From the NCBI RefSeq assembly GCF_018129385.1, contig NZ_JAFCLN010000013.1, forward strand, positions 62,001-126,000: a stretch of DNA of 64,000 nt. Direction: 5' to 3'. Below are positions 27,777 through 35,588 of this stretch, one piece after another. This DNA comes from Bradyrhizobium lablabi (lineage in GTDB: Bacteria; Pseudomonadota; Alphaproteobacteria; Rhizobiales; Xanthobacteraceae). The stretch's first letter is position 1; each line of letters opens with the position of its first letter. Both the position numbers and the translations under genes were made by a program. The notes under the pieces were generated by a model that ran no database searches, was not told the origin of the DNA, and saw only the letters and a program-made list of their open reading frames with translations.

Positions 27777-28518
27777 GGCGACATATAAGAATCGCATGGC
27801 AAGAAACGCGAAAGAAAACAAAGCGAAGAGTCCGATTCGGACAACGGCTCGTAGTAGCGCCGCAAAAAAGCCTGTGGCACAGCGGCGCAGCCGATCATCG
27901 GATGCGACCCCGTATCATCACGGCGATTTGCACGATGCGCTGCTGAAAGCCGCCGAGCGCGTGCTCGAGCGCGACGGGCTGCCGGGCCTCACGTTGCGCG
28001 CGGTGGCGCGTGAGGCGGGTGTGTCGCACGCAGCGCCGACCCATCATTTCGGCGATCTCACCGGTCTTGTCAGCGAACTCGCCGCGATCGGCTACCGCCA
28101 CTTCAGCGCCGCGATGTTGGCCGGGAGAGCCTCCGGAACCGTGCAGGAGCAGGGGCTGGCCGCCGCAAGAGCCTATGTCGCCTTTGCGCAAGCCCATCCG
28201 GGCATGTACGGGCTGATGTTTCGCGCCGAGCGGCTCGACATGTCGCGGCCTTCGCTACATGAGGCCTCCGATGCCGCGTTCGCCGGTCTTGCCCGCGGGG
28301 TCGGCGCGAGCCGGCACGAACATATCGCGGCAGATGCCATGTCGCTGGAGCAGGGCGGCGCCGTCGCACGCGCCTGGTCGATGGTCCATGGCTTTACCAT
28401 GCTGCTGCTCGACGGCCGCTTGATCGCTATCCTGCAGCGGCTACCAAAGGGCACCACGATGGACCAGTTGTTCGAGGCGATGCTGAAAAGCCCGGGTCCC
28501 CGGCCGCCGGTGTCGTAG
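27775..28518 (+). CDS. TetR/AcrR family transcriptional regulator
   Basis: 247 residues. A basic, disordered N-terminal extension (~1-45, rich in Lys/Arg/Ser) precedes the TetR helix-turn-helix (~47-95: DLHDALLKAAERVLERDGLP, LTLRAVAREAGVSHAAPTHHF). The C-terminal ligand domain ends IAILQRLPKGTTMDQLFEAM. There is no good Shine-Dalgarno before the ATG at 27775; an ATG at 27796 is an alternative. It is inferred to bind the ATCTTTAC palindromes beside it and at 25.6 kb, controlling carotenoid oxygenase and the membrane-protein operon. Confidence 0.88.
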   Translation: MATYKNRMARNAKENKAKSPIRTTARSSAAKKPVAQRRSRSSDATPYHHGDLHDALLKAAERVLERDGLPGLTLRAVAREAGVSHAAPTHHFGDLTGLVSELAAIGYRHFSAAMLAGRASGTVQEQGLAAARAYVAFAQAHPGMYGLMFRAERLDMSRPSLHEASDAAFAGLARGVGASRHEHIAADAMSLEQGGAVARAWSMVHGFTMLLLDGRLIAILQRLPKGTTMDQLFEAMLKSPGPRPPVS

Positions 28519-28547
28519 CGGCGAAGCAACGACGCCAAGCCGAGCAT

Positions 28548-29192
28548 CTAGCGCCTCGTCAGCTCCACCGCGCGGCCGCTGGCGCCGACCACCTTCACCT
28601 CGTCCTTGCCGCATTTGAAATCGCGGGCGAATTCGTCGGCGGCCTTACGGGCGAGCTCGTTGGCGTTGGGATTGGCCTTTACGTCGACATAGGCGACGTG
28701 ACAGACCGCGCCCGGCGGCAGCCGGGTTACCGCCAGCATCGGCTTTGCGATCGGGCGGCCGTCCTTGTCCTGGTCGGTATTGTCGGCGATGTGCCAGCGC
28801 TGGATGATCGCGAACGGTTTTGCATCAGTGGCGCGCCATTCTACCGTGTGGGTGGTGGAGTTGAACGGGCCGAACCAGGCTTGCGCCGCCGGCTCCTTCG
28901 ATGCGCCGGCGCGGTTGCGGCCGACCGAGACGGTCTCGCGCAGATCGTCCTCGCTGATCAGCACCACATAACCGGCCTTGCCCGGGCACACCCTTGTTGT
29001 CGAGTCATCGACGCCATTCCTGCCGGCGAAGACCCGGCAGTCCTTCGGTGCGGTCGAGCTGTAGCTGCTGCCGATAGTTTCGGCATGCGATAGCGGGGGC
29101 ATGGCAGCGCCGGCGGCAATCAGCGTCGCGGCCAGGATTGTGACAGTTGAGGGAATAGAGCGCATGGCGGACCGATCACGGGAACGTCTCAT
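28548..29192 (-). CDS. hypothetical secreted protein
   Basis: 214 residues from 29192, or 205 from the internal ATG at 29165; neither has a strong ribosome-binding site. The signal peptide ends about SHAETIG. The mature part contains DCRVFAGRNG, RVCPGKAGYVVLISEDDLRE, GAVCHVAYVD and DFKCGKDEVKVVG, with four Cys. Not recognised. It faces the SET gene divergently. Confidence 0.7.
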   Translation of the reverse strand: MRRSRDRSAMRSIPSTVTILAATLIAAGAAMPPLSHAETIGSSYSSTAPKDCRVFAGRNGVDDSTTRVCPGKAGYVVLISEDDLRETVSVGRNRAGASKEPAAQAWFGPFNSTTHTVEWRATDAKPFAIIQRWHIADNTDQDKDGRPIAKPMLAVTRLPPGAVCHVAYVDVKANPNANELARKAADEFARDFKCGKDEVKVVGASGRAVELTRR

Positions 29193-29320
29193 GCCTTAAG
29201 ACGTTCGCAATCTGGGGACGGTTCACTCGCAATGCGGGAAGGGCCTGACACGGAAGCGGAATCGTTCTAGAAGAAGTCTTCGCGACACATCTGTCAGCAT
29301 TAGCGTTTGTCAGTTCAATC

Positions 29321-30067
29321 ATGCCTGCCATAGCCTCCCACAAGCCGTACCGCATTGGCCGCTCCAAGACCGGACTCGGTCTCTTCGCAACAAAGCCGAT
29401 CAAGAAGGGCGCCAAGATCATCCGTTATTTCGGGCCGCTGCTTGATTCCAAAAAGAAAAAAGACGACGCGATCGAGAACAAGTACCTGTTCGAGCTGACC
29501 AACCGCTGGACCATCGACGGTTCCATCCGCGAGAACGTCGCCCGCTATATCAACCATTCTTGCAAGCCGAATGCGGAATCCGACGTCCGTCCGCGCAAGC
29601 GCAAGGTGTTCATCCGCGCCATCAAGCACATCGAGCCCGGCGAGGAGATCAACTACGATTACGGCACCGACTATTTCAAAGCCTATCTGAAGCCGATCGG
29701 CTGCAAATGCGCGTCCTGCGAGAAGAAGCGCAGGAAGAAGCGCGCCGAGGTGCGGGCGGAGCGGCTGCGGCTGAAGGAAAAGGAAGAGCGCAAGGCGAAG
29801 CGGAAGGCCGAGAAGTTGGCCAAGGAGCGGGCCGAAAAGCGCGCAAAATCAAAGCGCAAGGCCGAGAAGCTGAACGGGAAGGCCAACGGCGTTCACCTCA
29901 ACGGAAAATCGCCCAACGGTCGCGGGGCAAAGTCCGCAGCCAGCAAGGTGCTGGAGGCGAGGCCAGGGATCTCGGTGAAGGCGAAGCGCACGGCGAAACC
30001 GAAGCGCGAGATCATCGCACCGGCCGAGGCACCCGGCGCCGCTTCACCGGCCGGGCTTCCGAACTGA
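29321..30067 (+). CDS. SET-domain lysine methyltransferase with basic histone-like tail
   Basis: 248 residues. SET domain ~10-120: TGLGLFATKPIKKGAKIIRY, the AdoMet/catalytic knot INHSCKPN at 78-84 and EEINYDYGTDYF at ~108-119, followed by a post-SET CKCASC cluster (128-133). Residues ~134-248 form a Lys/Arg/Ala-rich tail with repeated K(A/R)EKL-type blocks like histone H1 or AlgP-type DNA-binding tails. The enzyme transfers methyl groups to lysine; the target is unknown, and the tail suggests it works on nucleoid proteins or DNA-associated substrates. The 3' end overlaps the convergent DUF6522 gene by 24 bases. Confidence 0.9.
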   Translation: MPAIASHKPYRIGRSKTGLGLFATKPIKKGAKIIRYFGPLLDSKKKKDDAIENKYLFELTNRWTIDGSIRENVARYINHSCKPNAESDVRPRKRKVFIRAIKHIEPGEEINYDYGTDYFKAYLKPIGCKCASCEKKRRKKRAEVRAERLRLKEKEERKAKRKAEKLAKERAEKRAKSKRKAEKLNGKANGVHLNGKSPNGRGAKSAASKVLEARPGISVKAKRTAKPKREIIAPAEAPGAASPAGLPN

Positions 30068-30334
30068 CCTCGGCAGCGGCGCGCCGCCAAAATCGAGCGC
30101 GGAGCGCTGGATGATCGTTCCGCTCTGATCGATGACGAGGCGGAATCGCCGGTGTTTTGAGAAAAAGGTCAGTCGGTGCCGGCCGAGATCCGCGTCCGTG
30201 CCCCGTTCTGTCATGGTCGTGATCTTGCCCGCCCGCATATCCTCGCGAAACTGCGGCAGCGCAAGCCCGAGACCCTCGGCAATCACGGATGCTTCGACCT
30301 CGATAACGCCGTCCCTGATATCGACTGGCTTCAT
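30044..30334 (-). CDS. DUF6522 family protein
   Basis: 96 residues from the internal ATG at 30334. VIAEGLGLALPQFREDMRAG, ITTMTERGTDAD.GRHRLTFF and RFRLVIDQSGTI follow the pattern of the small protein family I know as DUF6522, often found with NO-response genes. Four bases separate it from the end of the Rrf2 gene, so they are co-transcribed. Function unknown. Confidence 0.7.
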   Translation of the reverse strand: MKPVDIRDGVIEVEASVIAEGLGLALPQFREDMRAGKITTMTERGTDADLGRHRLTFFSKHRRFRLVIDQSGTIIQRSALDFGGAPLPRSVRKPGR

Positions 30335-30338
30335 GGTT

Positions 30339-30776
30339 TCAGGCTGCGCTGGCGGTTGAAGACTTGCGCGGGCGTGCCGGATAGGCGCATTCGGCAAGCG
30401 TCGTCGCATCGAGCTCGCGCATAAAGGCTTCGCGCGCGGCCGCCAGCTTCGTCTTCAGCCGACAACGCGGCGTCAGCACGCAAGAACCTCCTTCGCTGGC
30501 GAAGCACTCGACCAGCGCCTGCCGCGCTTCGAGCACGCGGACGACCTCGCCGATGGTGATCGATTGCGGCGGCCGTGCCAGCGCAAAGCCGCCGCCGGCG
30601 CCGCGCTGGGTCGTAATGAACCCGCCATCGGCGAGATCGCGCACCACCTTGGCCAGATGATTTCTGGAGATGTTGAATTCGGCCGCGATCTCGCTGGTCG
30701 AGAACGAGCGCGCCGGCTCGCCGGCCAGCCGCATCAGGGCGCGCAGGGCAAAATCGGTGAACATGGTCAGACGCAT
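30339..30776 (-). CDS. nsrR: Rrf2 family regulator, NsrR-like nitric oxide sensor
   Basis: 145 residues from the ATG at 30776. Winged helix ~2-75 (LTMFTDFALRALMRLAGEPA, FNISRNHLAKVVRDLADGGF, TQRGAGGGFALARPP). Three cysteines, C91, C99 and C105 (ECFASEGGSCVLTPRC), match the [2Fe-2S]/[4Fe-4S] ligands of NsrR. It represses NO-detoxification genes until NO hits the cluster. Divergent from a truncated haemoglobin with a palindrome between. Confidence 0.88.
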   Translation of the reverse strand: MRLTMFTDFALRALMRLAGEPARSFSTSEIAAEFNISRNHLAKVVRDLADGGFITTQRGAGGGFALARPPQSITIGEVVRVLEARQALVECFASEGGSCVLTPRCRLKTKLAAAREAFMRELDATTLAECAYPARPRKSSTASAA

Positions 30777-30820
30777 GGCAGCCCTCGAAAATCGGTCTTG
30801 CAAGGCCTGTATAGTCCGCT

Positions 30821-30845
30821 AAATAGGCATTTGAAATACCTATTT
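30821..30845. promoter_or_regulatory. NsrR-type operator
   Basis: Twelve-base arms AAATAGGCATTT and AAATACCTATTT around a single G, with one mismatch between the arms. It lies between the nsrR-like gene and the haemoglobin gene, 14 bases before the haemoglobin ATG. The size and shape fit an Rrf2/NsrR dimer site controlling both directions. Confidence 0.75.
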
Positions 30846-30858
30846 AAGAGGCAGGGCC

Positions 30859-31320
30859 ATGACGGGTGCGGAGAGGCGCGAGAAAATCACGGCGGAAATT
30901 GCCGCCAGGACCGGCATCACCGAAGAGATGATCGAGCAACTGGTGCGCGGCTTCTATGACAAGGTTCGCGCCGATGAGATGCTGGCGCCGGTGTTCGATG
31001 CGAAGATCAGGGATTGGGAGCCACATCTACGGCAGATGTTCGCGTTCTGGTCATCGGTCGCGCTGATGACCGGGCGCTATCACGGCACGCCGATGGTCAA
31101 GCATATGCCGCTGCCGGTCGATGCTGCCCATTTCGACCGCTGGCTCGCTTTGTTCGAGGCGACCGCGCGCGAACTCTGCCCGCCGGCGGCGGCAGCGCAT
31201 TTCGTCGAGCGGGCACAGCGCATAGCGGCCAGCCTCGAGCTCGGCATCGCGAACGGGCAGGGCGTCATGCTCGGCGTGGGCGAACGGTTTCGGCGCAATG
31301 AAGCCGGAGCTATCAGATAG
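30859..31320 (+). CDS. group III truncated haemoglobin
   Basis: 153 residues. Small haem protein binding O2 or NO; group III members are tied to NO and microaerobic stress. YDKVRADEMLAPVFDAKI and the group III signature WEPHLRQMFAFWSSVAL are present. GRYHGTPMVKHMPLP contains the likely proximal His82. GAGGCAGGGCC precedes the ATG. The NsrR-like gene and palindrome upstream support NO-induced expression. Confidence 0.9.
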   Translation: MTGAERREKITAEIAARTGITEEMIEQLVRGFYDKVRADEMLAPVFDAKIRDWEPHLRQMFAFWSSVALMTGRYHGTPMVKHMPLPVDAAHFDRWLALFEATARELCPPAAAAHFVERAQRIAASLELGIANGQGVMLGVGERFRRNEAGAIR

Positions 31321-31367
31321 AATGCCCGCGAACCCGGTAGGGTTCGCAGGCAAGTTGGAACGCTCGT

Positions 31368-31544
31368 CTAGATGCCCTTGAAGATATTTCCAGCGAACAG
31401 GACGGCGTAGGCGACCAGCAGCACTTCGAAGACGTGCTTGCCCGCATAGGGAATTGAAACGCCGGCGTAGTGGACCAGGAGGGCGATCACGGTAAGAACG
31501 ACCGAGATCAGGAAGACGGGAAGAGTAGGCGCGCTGAGATTCAT
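31368..31544 (-). CDS. small membrane protein, 58 residues
   Basis: Short gene: starts MNLSAPTLPVFLISVVLTVI and ends LFAGNIFKGI. Two hydrophobic helices (~8-28 and ~38-55) with a short GVSIPYAGKH turn. TTGGGGAT lies about 7 bases before the ATG at 31544, and the codon choice is like the neighbours'. I recall similar ~55-60 residue two-helix proteins in Bradyrhizobium but no function. The small hairpin CGAACCC..GGGTTCG at 31329-31346 may end its transcript. Confidence 0.65.
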   Translation of the reverse strand: MNLSAPTLPVFLISVVLTVIALLVHYAGVSIPYAGKHVFEVLLVAYAVLFAGNIFKGI

Positions 31545-31703
31545 GACAGTATCCCCAAGCTGCTCTTGCCGCGCAGTTGCGGCGGCCGATCAAGCTATGG
31601 CGCAGCGGGCATTGGCAAGGGGGTTCGTTGGTGCGCCCTGTGGAAAGTCATCGGATTTGCGTCGCCGCAAACCCGATGACCGGTCGCAATTCCGTCACAT
31701 GGT

Positions 31704-32102
31704 TCACGCCGTGACGGCACTGCCGCTCTTGCGCAGGCCGATATATTGCAGCTCGGCGAACACGCCGGTCGCAATCGCCTGCGCGACCACCATGACCATG
31801 CCGAGGACGTTGGGCGAGACCGCGCCCGAGAACAGCAGCGCGATGCTGGCAAGCGTCCAGGCCGCGTTGCCGACGATCACGATCCAGACCAGCGCCTTCA
31901 GCGCCGATTGCCGCAAGCCGAGCCAGCCGACGAAGGCGGCATAGGCGATCAGGAACAGGCCGGTTTCCAGCAACAAGCCCTGCGGAAGATTGAACAGCGA
32001 GGCGAACGCGCCGGCGCCGAAGGTGAAGGCCAGCGCTGCAACACCGCTGAAGACAGCATCGGCGAGCAGGGCGCGGCTCAGGAACGAGGACGGTTGGATC
32101 AT
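31704..32102 (-). CDS. hypothetical membrane protein
   Basis: 132 residues, four helices (approx. 10-32, 44-62, 68-90 and 96-118). AGGAGAACTGCC lies before the ATG at 32102. The layout resembles small four-helix integral membrane proteins of unknown function. Same direction as the small gene at 32139-32363, 36 bases away. Confidence 0.7.
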   Translation of the reverse strand: MIQPSSFLSRALLADAVFSGVAALAFTFGAGAFASLFNLPQGLLLETGLFLIAYAAFVGWLGLRQSALKALVWIVIVGNAAWTLASIALLFSGAVSPNVLGMVMVVAQAIATGVFAELQYIGLRKSGSAVTA

Positions 32103-32138
32103 GGCAGTTCTCCTTTGGTTGCGGTGGACGTTGAGGAA

Positions 32139-32363
32139 CTAGCGGAGCCAGGCGCGCAGCCGGCGCAAGAGACGGATCGGGCAGAGCGTTTTCGCCGCCC
32201 GTGTTTCTGCCGCCTGCACCTGCGCGAACACGAAGATTCCGGCCGAATGCACCAGCGGTTCGGGCATGTGCAGCGATCGCGCCAGCAGCCAGACGCCGAG
32301 GCTGACGAGCCAGGGCAGGATGGCGGCGGGCTGAAAACTGTTGGGGCGGTCAGGCGTCGTCAT
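32139..32363 (-). CDS. hypothetical small protein with one membrane segment
   Basis: 74 residues from the ATG at 32363: AGGAG sits six bases before it, while the earlier ATG at 32369 touches the AGGAG. One hydrophobic stretch (AAILPWLVSLGVWLLARSLH ~13-32) and a basic C-terminus (IRLLRRLRAWLR). First of two small membrane genes divergent from the XRE regulator at 32464, which may control them. Confidence 0.65.
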   Translation of the reverse strand: MTTPDRPNSFQPAAILPWLVSLGVWLLARSLHMPEPLVHSAGIFVFAQVQAAETRAAKTLCPIRLLRRLRAWLR

Positions 32364-32463
32364 GGTCATCTCCTGTGATGGCGAAGATGATCCGGCGCGA
32401 GGGCCAATTCGATTACCTCGGACGTAATGGAATGCGTGAATTTCGCATGGTAGGTTTCCTGCC

Positions 32464-33282
32464 ATGAACGCACATGCATCCACGGCACGAACCGAGCGAA
32501 CGCAACCTGTCCATGTCGGCGAGCACCTGCGCGAATGGCGGCAACGCCGTCATCTGAGCCAGCTCGATCTCGCGGGGGATGCCGAGATATCGGCGCGGCA
32601 TTTGAGTTTTGTGGAAACCGGCCGCGCGGCGCCGTCACGTGAAATGGTGCTTAAACTCGCCGAACGTCTGGAGGTGCCCTTGCGCGAACGCAATGTTCTC
32701 CTCGTCGCCGCCGGTTTTGCGCCGGCCTTTCCGCAACGCGCGCTCGATGATCCCGCGCTGAAATCGGCGCGCGAGGCGATCAACCTTGTGCTGAAGGCGC
32801 ATGAGCCGAGTCCGGCGCTGGCCTATGACCGGCATTACAATCTCGTCTCCGCCAACCGGATGGTGGCGCCGCTGTTGGAAGGCGTGCCCGAGCGCCTGCT
32901 CGGCCAGCCCTTCAATATCCTGCGGCTGGCCTTTCATCCCGAAGCCCTTGCGCCGCGCACGGTCAACCTCGCCGAATGGGCGGCGCATCTTTTGGAGCGC
33001 TTGCATCGCCAGTGCGAGGCCACCGCCGATCCGGAGCTGATCAAGCTTTACAATGATCTGCGCAGCTACCCGCTGCCGGCGCGCTCGGGGCCGATATCGC
33101 CGGACACTGTCGCGATCCCCTTCAAGCTCCGCCACAATGGCGATGTGCTGAGCTTCATCTCGACCACCATGGTGTTCGGCACACCGGTCGACGTGACGCT
33201 GTCGGAACTGGCGCTGGAGACGTTCTTTCCCGCCGACGAACTGACGGCGCGGAAGCTGTGCGAGATGGCGCCGCGCGATTAG
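32464..33282 (+). CDS. XRE family regulator with MmyB-like ligand domain
   Basis: 272 residues. Helix-turn-helix ~17-75 (HLREWRQRRHLSQLDLAGDA, ISARHLSFVETGRAAPSREM), then the MmyB-type sensor domain (~100-270; NLVSANRMVAPLLEG, RTVNLAEWAAHLLER, ending PADELTARKLCEMAP). The family binds small ligands, possibly fatty acids, and usually controls a divergent gene. Here that is the pair 32363/32102. A paralogue lies at 33819-34646. Confidence 0.9.
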   Translation: MNAHASTARTERTQPVHVGEHLREWRQRRHLSQLDLAGDAEISARHLSFVETGRAAPSREMVLKLAERLEVPLRERNVLLVAAGFAPAFPQRALDDPALKSAREAINLVLKAHEPSPALAYDRHYNLVSANRMVAPLLEGVPERLLGQPFNILRLAFHPEALAPRTVNLAEWAAHLLERLHRQCEATADPELIKLYNDLRSYPLPARSGPISPDTVAIPFKLRHNGDVLSFISTTMVFGTPVDVTLSELALETFFPADELTARKLCEMAPRD

Positions 33283-33322
33283 CGCACACATCCACTATAG
33301 GCGCGCCACTGCTGTAAGCGCG

Positions 33323-33679
33323 CTACTTGACGGTCACGCTGACGTTCATCGTCATTGCGCTCGGTGTCGTGCCGCCCAGTTTGCCGACCCATTGAAAGAT
33401 ATATGAATCCTGACCCTTGAAGCCGGGGGTTGGCCGGTAGACAATTGCGAGGCGGCGGATGATTACCAGTGACCCGTGCTTTGGTCTCGATTTCACGTCA
33501 ATTCCGTAGATCGGGTCGCGGCTACTTCCTATGCTATGCGTGCACGGAGTGCCGTCCGTCGTTCTCTGGATGTTTAAGTCAGTGCCCAGACGCACGGAAT
33601 ATCTCGATCCCACGCATTTTGCGTCGACCGTTGAAGCGAGTGCTAAGTAAAATACCAATCCCAAAATGAGGCGCTGCAT
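33323..33679 (-). CDS. hypothetical secreted protein
   Basis: 118 residues. The signal peptide ends about residue 20 (LALASTVDA). Mature part with two Cys (KCVGSRYS, TPCTHSIG) and a beta-rich C-terminus in which PTPGFKGQDSYIFQWVGKLG looks like an Ig/cadherin-style strand block. It has lower GC than its neighbours. Not recognised. Confidence 0.65.
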   Translation of the reverse strand: MQRLILGLVFYLALASTVDAKCVGSRYSVRLGTDLNIQRTTDGTPCTHSIGSSRDPIYGIDVKSRPKHGSLVIIRRLAIVYRPTPGFKGQDSYIFQWVGKLGGTTPSAMTMNVSVTVK

Positions 33680-33818
33680 TGATGCTCCTGCTATGCCTTT
33701 GAAACGATATTAAGCGCGCTGGCATGGACGATGGTGGGGCGTCCGAAGTCGCCTCGAAACGCAATACTTTATCAATAGCCGCGTTTACTTGTGCAATCGG
33801 CCTTCGCATAATCTGTGC

Positions 33819-34646
33819 ATGGATACGCGTTCCGCAAAAACCACCGGCGTGCCCGCCAGTCCGGTCGGCGATCTCCTGCGCGGCTGGCGCAACCGTCGCG
33901 CCATGAGCCAGGCCGATCTCGCCTTCGAGGCCGGCATCTCGATCAAGCATCTGAGCTATGTCGAGACCGGCAAGGCCGTCGGCAGCCGCGACATCCTGCT
34001 GCAACTTGCCGGCGCGCTCGACCTCTCGCTGCGCGACCGCAATGCGCTGCTGGAGGCGGGTGGTTTTGCCCGGCAATACGGCGAGCGCGATCTGTCGGCG
34101 CCGGAAGTTGCCGACGCCAAGCGCGCGATCGATCTGCTCCTGAAACGGCACGAGCCGTTTCCGGCGATCGTGACCGACCGGCAATGGAACGTCATCCAGG
34201 CCAACCGGGCAGCGGGCCGGCTGATGACCATGCTGCTGGGAGAGGAGCGCATGAAGCGGCCGCTCAATCACATGCGCATGTTTCTGGCGCCGGACGAATT
34301 GCGTCCCTTCGTCGAGAACTGGCCAAGAGTCGCGGCGGCGCTGCTGGTGCGCGCACGGCATGAGGCGATGGCCGCGCCGCTCGATTTCGCCTTGCAGTCG
34401 ACCTGGCGTGAACTTCTGAAATTACCTGACGTGGCGGCACCTCAACTCGACGAGGACGAAACGCCGAGCCCGCTCTGCGAGGTGCGCCTGTGCAAGGGCG
34501 GCATGGCGATCGGCCTGATCGGTGCCGTGCTGACGCTCGGCACGCCACAGGACGTGACGTTGCAGGAACTGCGCGTGGAGATGTTCATGCCGGCGGACGA
34601 AGCGTCGGAGAAGACGCTCGTCGCGCTCGCGCCTCAGGATGCCTGA
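33819..34646 (+). CDS. XRE family regulator with MmyB-like ligand domain, second copy
   Basis: 275 residues from the ATG at 33819 (an ORF from 33789 is less likely). Helix-turn-helix ~14-70 (LLRGWRNRRAMSQADLAFEA, ISIKHLSYVETGKAVGSRDI) and MmyB-like sensor (~95-270, WNVIQANRAAGRLMTMLLGE ... TLGTPQDVTLQELRVEMFMP). It shares overall design with 32464-33282 but is clearly diverged, so an old duplication. Its last 13 bases overlap the convergent thioesterase gene, a plausible target. Confidence 0.9.
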   Translation: MDTRSAKTTGVPASPVGDLLRGWRNRRAMSQADLAFEAGISIKHLSYVETGKAVGSRDILLQLAGALDLSLRDRNALLEAGGFARQYGERDLSAPEVADAKRAIDLLLKRHEPFPAIVTDRQWNVIQANRAAGRLMTMLLGEERMKRPLNHMRMFLAPDELRPFVENWPRVAAALLVRARHEAMAAPLDFALQSTWRELLKLPDVAAPQLDEDETPSPLCEVRLCKGGMAIGLIGAVLTLGTPQDVTLQELRVEMFMPADEASEKTLVALAPQDA

Positions 34647-35431
34647 GCCCGCGCCTCGCGCCGCTCGAATGTCATCGCCTGCATCACTTCCGCAAACGGT
34701 CCCTGACGGTCGCTGAGCGTTGCCGTGGTCAGTCCCGCGCCGCCGGCGCCCGCGCGGGTGCGCGAGCGGATCAAAATCCATTCGCCCTCGGGCGGGCGGA
34801 AGAAATAGAGGCTGATCTCGGGATTGATGAAGGTCCATTCGCGCATATCGACGATCTGCGCGACACCGCTGGAAAAATCCGCGGCCTGCACGGCCTGTAG
34901 CAATGGCGTGTTGGCTTCGCCTTCGACCAGCGGCACGTCAAGCCGCATCCAGGCGGCGGCCGGGCCGGGCTTTTCCAGTGCACCCTCGATCAGGCGCGTC
35001 GACACGTTCTGAAAGTAGCGGCTCCATTTTTGCGCAAAGGCCGGCGGCGGCCTGCCGGTCTCGGGTGGCGCGTCGGGACCGCTGTTCTTCGAGAAGGGAT
35101 CCGCCGGGGATTCGCCGCCTTGCGCGGTGAGCAGCGCCGTGCAGCGGCCGATTTCGGTATCGCCATCCAGCAGCCGCACTTGCAGCGTCTTGGCCTTGCG
35201 GCCGTCGCGCAGCACATCGGTCTGCACGGCAAAGGCGCGGAGCCCGGCCGGGCGCCAGAGGTCGAAAGTGAGACGGCGCACGGCAAAACCGGATTGCTGC
35301 GCCAGCCGCTCGACCTCGCGGGTCATCAGCGCGGTGGTGGCGCTGCCCTGCAACATGTCTGGAGACCACGGCCCGCCGGCATGTTCGGTGGCGCGAAACA
35401 GGCTTCCTTCCGGTTTGAAAATGGCGGTCAT
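34634..35431 (-). CDS. thioesterase family protein (acyl-CoA thioesterase-like, double hot-dog)
   Basis: 265 residues. N-terminal hot-dog (~1-110: GGPWSPDMLQGSATTALMTR, RRLTFDLWRPAGLRA) and C-terminal hot-dog (~140-255: AAWMRLDVPLVEGE, WTFINPEISLYFFRPPEGEW), the TesB/4HBT_3 layout. Expected to hydrolyse acyl-CoA; chain length unknown. It ends inside the 3' end of the XRE gene by 13 bases on the opposite strand. Confidence 0.85.
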   Translation of the reverse strand: MTAIFKPEGSLFRATEHAGGPWSPDMLQGSATTALMTREVERLAQQSGFAVRRLTFDLWRPAGLRAFAVQTDVLRDGRKAKTLQVRLLDGDTEIGRCTALLTAQGGESPADPFSKNSGPDAPPETGRPPPAFAQKWSRYFQNVSTRLIEGALEKPGPAAAWMRLDVPLVEGEANTPLLQAVQAADFSSGVAQIVDMREWTFINPEISLYFFRPPEGEWILIRSRTRAGAGGAGLTTATLSDRQGPFAEVMQAMTFERREARAQAS

Positions 35432-35588
35432 GGCGCAATCTCCCTTGGAATGTTGCCGCCGTTCCTATGGCCGCTCCGGAAATCCCGCAATAACCGCGGA
35501 GGTTATGTGGACGGAGCCATGCGGGCGCCGCCCTTGTTTCGCGTCGCCAACGGGCTATTTTCCGCTTCTCCCTGATGGAGGACGCGCC

